This document shows, piece after piece, positions 14,426-19,404 of a DNA stretch of 19,404 bases (position 1 is the stretch's first letter; each line of letters opens with the position of its first letter). Below the pieces are notes generated by a model, which did no database searches, was not told the origin of the DNA, and was given only the letters and a program-made list of their open reading frames with translations. The stretch spans positions 478-19,881 of the forward strand of contig DEUU01000273.1 of NCBI GenBank assembly GCA_002362735.1. The letters are read 5' to 3'. This DNA is from Dehalococcoidia bacterium UBA3254 (GTDB lineage: Bacteria; Chloroflexota; Dehalococcoidia; Dehalococcoidales; UBA3254). The position numbers and the translations under genes are program-made.

Positions 14426-14743
14426 CTAACCGCCAAAAATTACCGGGGCTAAAGTGACATTATCTTTATCGTGGAGAATGATTGTGTTGATTTCCCCATA
14501 TTGGATCAGGTTGCTGTTTAAAATGATCAGAGCTTGATCAGTCAATTTACCCGTTTCGGGATCAAACACCATTTTTCGAAACTCGGGATAGCTGTTAGCT
14601 AATTCTACCAGCAGTGAGTTAAGACTGGTCCCTGCTTTGACCTTTTTATTGATTACAGAACCAGCCTGATCTGGCATCTCCAGAGTGGTGGAGATCCAGG
14701 AGTAAGGTTGAACTATTACTGTGATTGTTGTTTCTACTACCAT
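14426..14743 (-). CDS. MoaD/ThiS-like beta-grasp protein ending in Gly-Gly
   Basis: A 105-aa protein with the ubiquitin-like beta-grasp pattern: an opening strand TITVIVQPYSW, a short hairpin, a central helix AGTSLNSLLVELANSYPEF, then the strand ALIILNSNLIQ and a closing DNVTLAPVIFGG. The C-terminal Gly-Gly is the hallmark of sulfur carriers (MoaD, ThiS) and small protein modifiers, which are activated at that end by an E1-like enzyme. No E1 (MoeB/ThiF-like) or molybdopterin synthase large subunit is in the window, so partner and pathway are open. There is no ribosome site before the ATG. A strong promoter places transcription start at the start codon, so the mRNA is probably leaderless. It ends about 200 bp before the MmgE/PrpD gene. 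Confidence 0.8.
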   Translation of the reverse strand: MVVETTITVIVQPYSWISTTLEMPDQAGSVINKKVKAGTSLNSLLVELANSYPEFRKMVFDPETGKLTDQALIILNSNLIQYGEINTIILHDKDNVTLAPVIFGG

Positions 14744-14750
14744 GACTAGG

Positions 14751-14780
14751 ATTATATCACCTGAGCAGCGTAAAATTCAA
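14751..14780 (-). promoter_or_regulatory. Promoter giving a leaderless transcript of the MoaD-like gene
   Basis: On the minus strand TTGAAT (14780-14775), 18-nt spacer, TATAAT (14756-14751). The expected transcription start is 14744 or 14743 and the ATG begins at 14743, so the leader is 0-1 nt. The promoter sits wholly between this gene and the stop of the DUF1614-like gene. Confidence 0.65.
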
Positions 14781-14793
14781 TTTTCTCTTTCTT

Positions 14794-15450
14794 TCAAACG
14801 GAGTAAAGCGAGGAGATTATCACAGCCAAAATCCCGGAGAGAAAAACGCCGTCAAAGACACCGGCCCCTCCAATACTTATCATATGTGAACCGAGTTTTT
14901 TAAAGCTTGGCCAGTTTAACAGGTCAGCTCCTATCAATGTACCCAGAGTCCCGGAGATGAACGCTACCGGGGCCGGATGACTTCTGGCTAAAAGAAAAGC
15001 CAGTCCGGCCGAGACCAGAGGTGGAATGAACGCAGGTAAAACAATTCCCATCCCCGGAACAGGACGGGCTAATAGACGGGCAACAATGATGACCACCAGG
15101 GTGGCAATCAGTGTGGGCAGCCAGGGAGAGCGCGGCATTAGATAAATAGCAAATCCGGCGGGAATCAACGCTCCTCCCAGGTTTACCGCTACGGTCTGGG
15201 TGGAAACACGGGGCGGCGTGTAAAAGAATATTCGAGAAAATAAGGATTGAGGTTCTTCGGAGATAATCTTCCGCCTTGATATCGGAATATTGATCATACT
15301 TCCTACCAGAGTGACGATGAGGAGAATGATCGCCGCTTCCTGAGTGAGACCAAGTTCACCATAAGAAATAGTGATGATATCAAAAAGCAGCAGCAATATG
15401 AGGATAGGCAGAATGATCAAGACTGGTAAAAGCAGCGTAAAGCATCCCAT
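14794..15450 (-). CDS. DUF1614-like integral membrane protein
   Basis: A 218-aa polytopic membrane protein with about seven hydrophobic segments (roughly 5-27, 38-57, 87-105, 110-128, 132-153, 160-178 and 193-216). The conserved-looking cytosolic or loop stretch between segments 2 and 3 has RRKI and YTPPRV. The segments VNLGGALIPAGFAIYL, ADLLNWPSF and IGGAGVFDGVFLSGILAV resemble the DUF1614 family of unknown function. No transporter motif, binding residues or signal peptide cleavage site is evident. There is no ribosome site before the ATG, but TATAAT ends seven bases before it, so this transcript too may be leaderless. The MoaD-like gene follows with its own promoter. Confidence 0.72.
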   Translation of the reverse strand: MGCFTLLLPVLIILPILILLLLFDIITISYGELGLTQEAAIILLIVTLVGSMINIPISRRKIISEEPQSLFSRIFFYTPPRVSTQTVAVNLGGALIPAGFAIYLMPRSPWLPTLIATLVVIIVARLLARPVPGMGIVLPAFIPPLVSAGLAFLLARSHPAPVAFISGTLGTLIGADLLNWPSFKKLGSHMISIGGAGVFDGVFLSGILAVIISSLYSV

Positions 15451-15456
15451 AAATCT

Positions 15457-15462
15457 ATTATA
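15457..15462 (-). promoter_or_regulatory. -10 box placing transcription start at the DUF1614-like ATG
   Basis: TATAAT on the minus strand at 15462-15457; counting seven bases puts +1 exactly on the A of the ATG at 15450. No good -35 is seen, which lowers confidence, but no ribosome site exists either. Confidence 0.5.
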
Positions 15463-15672
15463 TGTTTTTCCAAATTCACAGAAGAGCTCCTGAGGTGAAA
15501 AGTGCCACCAGTAATAGCCCGTAAGGTCTTTTCGTGTTTATTCTGGCCAGATTGAAAATAGAACGGAGCAATTATCTCAAATATATCGTTCAAATGTCTA
15601 TTTTTGAAGGTATGTATTGTTAGAAGTAGCGAATTTCAGATGGCGAGTTCTTCTATTATTTAATAATTAATG

Positions 15673-15688
15673 TGGTATAATGTTGACA
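15673..15688 (+). promoter_or_regulatory. Extended -10 promoter of the NYN-domain gene
   Basis: TGGTATAAT at 15673-15681 is a perfect extended -10, with start of transcription near 15688. The box is framed by two copies of AATTAAT (15665-15671 and 15688-15694), and TTGACA follows directly at 15683-15688. AAGAGG at 15705-15710 is the ribosome site before ATG 15716. Confidence 0.6.
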
Positions 15689-15715
15689 ATTAATAACAGA
15701 TAATAAGAGGTATTT

Positions 15716-16390
15716 ATGGATGATAGAGTAGCCATTTTTATTGATGGAAGTAATCTTTACCACTCAGTGCAGAACAATTTTGGCCGTCATGATCTAAATT
15801 TTACTGAATTTGCCAATAAGCTTTCCGCCGGCCGCCGGTTATTCCGCATTTATTATTACAACATTCTTCAGGATCCCGCACAGTATCCGGACAGCTATAA
15901 AGAGCAACAGGAATTTCTGGATGTACTGCGGAAAACTCCCTATCTCGAAATCAGGTTGGGAACCACAAAGAAGGCGCTAGGGGTGGAAAAAGGGATTGAT
16001 GTCATGATTGCTACTGACCTCCTTTATTTTGCCTGGAGCGGTTTTTACGATGTGGCAATACTGGTCAGCGGTGACGCGGATTTTGCTTACGCTATGCAGG
16101 CCGTAAAAAATATGGGGAAGCACGTTGAAGTAGCCTATTTCGAGAGCGGCATCTCTAAAGACCTGCTGGACGTAGCCGACAACCGGTACCTGATGGACCG
16201 TAACTTTTTCAATAACATCTGGGTCATAAAACGGCGTTCGCAGCAGAGACGGAGACCCATGAGGAAGAACAAAGGTATATCCGGTCAGAGTCCTAATCCT
16301 AATCCCAGCCCGACCCCCAGTCCCAGTTCCAGTCCAAGTCCAAGTATTAACCCGGCTTATGGAATCGGTCCGATAATTACAAACCCATAA
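15716..16390 (+). CDS. NYN-domain (PIN-like) protein with Pro/Ser-rich tail
   Basis: A 224-aa protein whose first 165 residues form a NYN domain, the PIN-like fold of putative metal-dependent ribonucleases (LabA/DUF88 group). The acidic site is intact: Asp10 in IFIDGSN, Asp95 in KGIDVMIATDLL, and Asp120 with Asp122 in VSGDADF. After a basic stretch KRRSQQRRRPMRK (about 172-184), which could bind nucleic acid, comes a low-complexity tail of alternating Pro with Ser, Asn and Thr at 192-213. The tail is encoded by imperfect tandem 6-bp repeats (about 16290-16348), so its length may vary among strains. ATG with a moderate ribosome site. No partner gene is adjacent, and the RNA target is unknown. 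Confidence 0.88.
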   Translation: MDDRVAIFIDGSNLYHSVQNNFGRHDLNFTEFANKLSAGRRLFRIYYYNILQDPAQYPDSYKEQQEFLDVLRKTPYLEIRLGTTKKALGVEKGIDVMIATDLLYFAWSGFYDVAILVSGDADFAYAMQAVKNMGKHVEVAYFESGISKDLLDVADNRYLMDRNFFNNIWVIKRRSQQRRRPMRKNKGISGQSPNPNPSPTPSPSSSPSPSINPAYGIGPIITNP

Positions 16391-16417
16391 AAATCGCAGT
16401 CATAATGTATCTTTCTC

Positions 16418-16762
16418 ATGAAGCGGATGGACGTAAGACTACTTCTTTTATACTTCGTGATTGGTGGGCTCACAGTAGCCTTTACCGCCTATTTTGGCAG
16501 CCGCGGACAGGGCCTGTTAGCAGCTTTCGTGGGAGTGTTCCCGGGTGTTACGGTCATTACCTTTTGCGCAGTTTATTTCAGCAGCGGATCAACCGCCGTA
16601 ATTTCTTACGCCAGAGGAATGCTGATCCTTTTGCCGCCTTGGATTTTATACGTTCTGGGAATTATTTTCCTTTTACCACGCCTGGGCATTGTGCCTACTT
16701 TGATCACGAGCGTGGCGACCTATGTGATATTTGCTCTCCTGATAATCCGCTTCGTTCATTAA
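16418..16762 (+). CDS. Small four-helix membrane protein, DUF3147/GlpM-like
   Basis: A 114-aa hydrophobic protein with four likely membrane helices (about 8-26, 32-53, 66-86 and 90-112). The wording [40 protein letters not shown] and [17 protein letters not shown], given here as two pieces of a longer pattern, resembles the GlpM/DUF3147 family of small inner-membrane proteins of unknown function. It lies 27 nt after the NYN gene on the same strand and may share its transcript. The ribosome site is poor at the first ATG (16418); ATG 16427 is an alternative. Its stop codon overlaps that of copA, tail to tail. Confidence 0.72.
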   Translation: MKRMDVRLLLLYFVIGGLTVAFTAYFGSRGQGLLAAFVGVFPGVTVITFCAVYFSSGSTAVISYARGMLILLPPWILYVLGIIFLLPRLGIVPTLITSVATYVIFALLIIRFVH

Positions 16763-19161
16763 GAGCGTATTTTAGTCCGATAGCGGTTCATCAAGAGAGA
16801 GTTGGTAACTACGGACACCGAACTAAAACCCATCGCAGCGGCAGCAATAACAGGGTTGAGTAAAAGACCGGTAAACGGATAGAGTATACCAGCGGCGATA
16901 GGAATTCCGATCGTATTGTAAATAAACGCCCAGAACAGGTTCTGCCTGATCTTGCGGATGGTGTAGCGGCTGAGCTTGATCGCTTCCACGACGTCCCGCA
17001 GATCGTCTTTAACCAGGACAATATCTCCCGTCTCTACAGCCACATCCGTACCGCTTCCAAGGGCGATGCCGATGTCGGCCTGCGCCAGAGCCGGTGCATC
17101 ATTAATGCCGTCTCCCACCATCGCCGTCACCCGACCGCTTTGCTGGAGCTTGCGGACCTCCAGGGCCTTATCCCGAGGAAGTACTTCTGCCAGGACATTC
17201 CGTATTCCCGCTTTCCGAGCGATGGCTTCTGCCGTACGGCGGTTATCACCGGTGATCATGACGGTTTCAATTCCCATAGCCTGTAGTTGATTAACCGCCT
17301 CTTCAGCGCTTTCCTTCAAAGTATCCGCTACTGAGATGATCCCGGCGAGTTGCCGGTCAACTGCCATCAGCATCACGGTCTTGCCACTATTCTCAAGTTC
17401 GCTGATTCGGTTTTCAACCGATTGGATCGGTATCTTATTTTCCTGCATTAAGAGACGGTTTCCCAGAAGCACTTCCCGGTTTTCAACCCGGGCTTTGACG
17501 CCCAGACCGCTGAGGGCTTCAAATTCCTCCGGAGTTGAGAGCCTATCCTGCTTATTTTGCGCTTCTTCTACGATGGCTATACCCAGGGGATGCTCAGAAC
17601 CTTTCTCTACGGAAGCAGCTAAATGGAATATTTCTTCATGGCTCATGCCGTTGATGGAAATGGTATCCGTCACGATTGGTTTTCCTCTGGTAAGAGTACC
17701 GGTCTTATCAAAGACGATGGTCTGCACCCTGTGGGCCTGTTCGAGAGATTCCGCACTTTTAATCAGGATACCGTTTTGCGCACCTTTTCCTGTTCCTACC
17801 ATAATCGCTGTGGGAGTTGCCAGTCCCAGAGCACAGGGACAGGCGATCACGAGAACGGCTATAAAAGCCGTCAGAGCGAAAATAAAGGGTTGCTGGCCGA
17901 AGAAAAACCAGATTAAAAATGTGACCAGCGCAATTCCCAGTACAGCCGGGACAAAAACTCCGGCGATTTTATCCGCCAGGCGCTGGATCGGGGCTTTGGA
18001 CCCCTGCGCCGCTTCAACCAGCCGGACAATCTGAGCCAGAGCAGTTTCCTGGCCTACTTTGGTCGCCCGGAACTTAAAATATCCGCTTTTGTTAAGGGTG
18101 GCGCCAATGACCTGGTCACCGATTCTCTTTTCCACCGGTAAGGATTCACCTGTCAGCATAGACTCGTCTACAGCTGATGCGCCTTCAATAATCACCCCAT
18201 CGACCGGTATTTTTTCCCCCGGTCGAACGACAATAACATTTCCCACTTCTACCTCATCTACCGGCACCTGGACCTCTTTATCGTTTAATATTACATTGGC
18301 CGTTTTAGCCTGAAGCCCGATTAGTTTCTTGATCGCTTCCGAAGTACGGCCTTTAGCACTTGCTTCCAGCCATCTTCCCAATAAAATAATTGAGATAATC
18401 AGGGCGGCGGAATCGAAATACGTAGACCCGTTAAAAATCCCTGTCACCACCAACAGGCTGTAAATATATGCAGCGCTGGTGCCCAGAGCGATGAGGGTGT
18501 CCATATTCGCGCGACCGTTACGCAGGGCTTTGAAGGCCCCTATATAGAATTGAGACCCAACATAAAACTGCACTGGTGTCGCCAGTCCCAGCATAATCCA
18601 GTTGGTTACTGTCATGGATAAAGGCGAGACCAGTGATAAAATAAAAGTTGGGATGGCCAGAGCGAAGCTGAATATCATAAGAAATCTCAAATTACGCGCT
18701 TCGCGCAATCTTGCTTCTTTTTCCCGGTCGACTCCTCCGGTATTCCGGGTCACCGCCTGATAACCGGCTTTCTCGACCACCTTTCTGAGCATGGGAACTG
18801 TCGTCACCTCCGGATTATAGACGATAGTAGCTGTTTCCGAGGCCAGATTAACGGCGGCTTTGATAACCCCATCTGCATCCTGCAAGGCTTTCTCAATGGT
18901 CAGGGCACAGGTAGCACAGTGCATCCCGATCAACCCCAGACTGGCTTCTTCGAGGGCGACTCCGTAGCCGGCATTTTCGACCGCTTTTTTTAGAGCAGCT
19001 TCATTCAGAACTTCCGGGTCGTACTCTATAGTCGCTTTCTCGGTAGCGATATTAACTACAGCCTGAGATACGCCCTTCAACCCTTTTAAAGCGCTTTCGG
19101 AATTTGCCGCGCAGGAGGCACAATGCATTCCGGTGATTCTTAAAGTTGTCTTTTTTGTCAT
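16759..19161 (-). CDS. copA: Copper-exporting P1B-type ATPase
   Basis: An 800-aa Cu(I)-translocating ATPase that pumps copper out of the cytoplasm. Two N-terminal metal-binding domains have GMHCASC (Cys14, Cys17) and GMHCATC (Cys82, Cys85). Eight membrane helices follow. The membrane metal site is CPC at 441-443 with Tyr748-Asn749 and Met777 with Ser780-Ser781, the set typical of Cu(I) rather than Zn or Cd pumps. TGES lies at 337-340, the phosphorylated Asp is 485 in DKTGTLT, SEHPLG is at 522-527, and GDGINDAP is at 683-690. All key residues are intact. ATG at 19161 follows GGAG and overlaps the copZ stop by 4 nt. It ends on the same bases as the convergent small membrane protein gene, with no terminator between. 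Confidence 0.97.
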   Translation of the reverse strand: MTKKTTLRITGMHCASCAANSESALKGLKGVSQAVVNIATEKATIEYDPEVLNEAALKKAVENAGYGVALEEASLGLIGMHCATCALTIEKALQDADGVIKAAVNLASETATIVYNPEVTTVPMLRKVVEKAGYQAVTRNTGGVDREKEARLREARNLRFLMIFSFALAIPTFILSLVSPLSMTVTNWIMLGLATPVQFYVGSQFYIGAFKALRNGRANMDTLIALGTSAAYIYSLLVVTGIFNGSTYFDSAALIISIILLGRWLEASAKGRTSEAIKKLIGLQAKTANVILNDKEVQVPVDEVEVGNVIVVRPGEKIPVDGVIIEGASAVDESMLTGESLPVEKRIGDQVIGATLNKSGYFKFRATKVGQETALAQIVRLVEAAQGSKAPIQRLADKIAGVFVPAVLGIALVTFLIWFFFGQQPFIFALTAFIAVLVIACPCALGLATPTAIMVGTGKGAQNGILIKSAESLEQAHRVQTIVFDKTGTLTRGKPIVTDTISINGMSHEEIFHLAASVEKGSEHPLGIAIVEEAQNKQDRLSTPEEFEALSGLGVKARVENREVLLGNRLLMQENKIPIQSVENRISELENSGKTVMLMAVDRQLAGIISVADTLKESAEEAVNQLQAMGIETVMITGDNRRTAEAIARKAGIRNVLAEVLPRDKALEVRKLQQSGRVTAMVGDGINDAPALAQADIGIALGSGTDVAVETGDIVLVKDDLRDVVEAIKLSRYTIRKIRQNLFWAFIYNTIGIPIAAGILYPFTGLLLNPVIAAAAMGFSSVSVVTNSLLMNRYRTKIRS

Positions 19162-19367
19162 CCTGCTCCGTAGCCGGCCTTCTTGACCGCAGCCGCCATT
19201 TCTTTCTCACTGGTTTTAGCCGGATCATATTCCACAGTCGCTTTACTCCCTTTAAGATCTACAGAGGCAGCAGAAACGCCGGCAACACCCTTGAGCGCTT
19301 TTTCCACATTTGCCGCACATCCGGAGCAGCTCATTCCGGTCACTTTCAAGGTCGTTTTTTTATTCAT
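19158..19367 (-). CDS. copZ: Copper chaperone, single HMA domain
   Basis: A complete 69-aa heavy-metal-associated domain with Cys14 and Cys17 in GMSCSGC, which carries Cu(I) in the cytoplasm and hands it to CopA. It closely resembles the first metal-binding domain of the downstream CopA (KKTTL start, ATVEYDP against ATIEYDP), suggesting that one derived from the other by duplication. ATG at 19367 has a good GGAGGT at 19373-19378. It is translationally coupled to copA by an ATGA overlap. Any copper-responsive regulator (CsoR or CueR type) or operator would lie beyond the right edge of the window. Confidence 0.93.
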   Translation of the reverse strand: MNKKTTLKVTGMSCSGCAANVEKALKGVAGVSAASVDLKGSKATVEYDPAKTSEKEMAAAVKKAGYGAG

Positions 19368-19404
19368 TCCATACCTCCAATCAATAAAAAGGTATTTTAT
19401 ATTT

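Noticed and set aside
16405..16863. 152-aa plus-strand frame overlapping the small membrane protein
   Set aside because: It lies in another frame over both the hydrophobic gene and the copA end; composition is rich in Arg, His and Phe with no domain, as expected of a shadow.
17336..18034. 232-aa plus-strand frame opposite copA
   Set aside because: It is antisense to a fully conserved P-type ATPase; Ser/Arg/Pro-rich composition is typical of an antisense frame.
1..19404. tRNA, rRNA, CRISPR arrays, phage or transposase genes
   Set aside because: None seen on either strand by reading; no transposase frame, regular spacer array or tRNA-like T-loop was found.

Overview
The window is bacterial and gene-dense, apparently from an obligate anaerobe. 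It carries a ferredoxin-linked 2-oxoacid oxidoreductase, a two-subunit CoA-transferase, two enoyl-CoA hydratase-family (crotonase) genes, an acyl-CoA dehydrogenase with an iron-sulfur type electron-transfer flavoprotein, and copper export genes. Shine-Dalgarno sites, perfect TATAAT -10 boxes and the protein families would fit a syntrophic or fermentative Bacillota, or a Chloroflexota (Dehalococcoidia-like) lineage. I cannot decide between them from the sequence, and no rRNA or tRNA is present to help.

Layout. 2-2119 (+): alpha (5' truncated), beta and gamma subunits of a 2-oxoacid:ferredoxin oxidoreductase, closest in look to the branched-chain VorB type, closed by a strong bidirectional terminator. 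2169-5520 (-): CoA-transferase B and A subunits and two crotonase paralogues separated by a cluster of inverted AT-rich repeats. 5537-6226 (-): an endonuclease III-like DNA glycosylase. 6455-6931 (+): a small arrestin/Spo0M-like protein. 7205-10563 (+): acyl-CoA dehydrogenase, etfB, a free 2[4Fe-4S] ferredoxin, and etfA with its own 2[4Fe-4S] domain, packed with overlaps or 4-nt gaps. 10574-15450 (-): an unrecognised 201-aa protein, a lipoprotein serpin, an MmgE/PrpD-family protein, a MoaD/ThiS-like protein ending in Gly-Gly and a DUF1614-like membrane protein. 15716-16762 (+): a NYN-domain protein with a Pro/Ser tail and a small membrane protein. 16759-19367 (-): copA and copZ.

How it fits together. 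The first 10.5 kb can be read as an acyl-CoA module. The oxidoreductase converts 2-oxoacids to acyl-CoA with reduction of ferredoxin. The CoA-transferase swaps CoA between acids. The crotonases and dehydrogenase handle beta-oxidation-type steps, and the Etf/ferredoxin proteins would couple acyl-CoA oxidation or reduction to ferredoxin and NAD. The pathway assignment is inference. The second half is a mix of housekeeping, stress and unknown genes.

The most interesting signals are: (1) the etfB-ferredoxin-etfA arrangement with sixteen cluster-type cysteines in two adjacent proteins; (2) TATAAT boxes upstream of eight genes or operons, two of them so close to the start codon that the mRNAs should be leaderless; (3) a TTGAC(C/T) word recurring 11-13 nt before three of those boxes; (4) a four-unit inverted repeat cluster between the crotonases; and (5) altered active-site or terminal regions in one crotonase each, the CoA-transferase and the DNA glycosylase.
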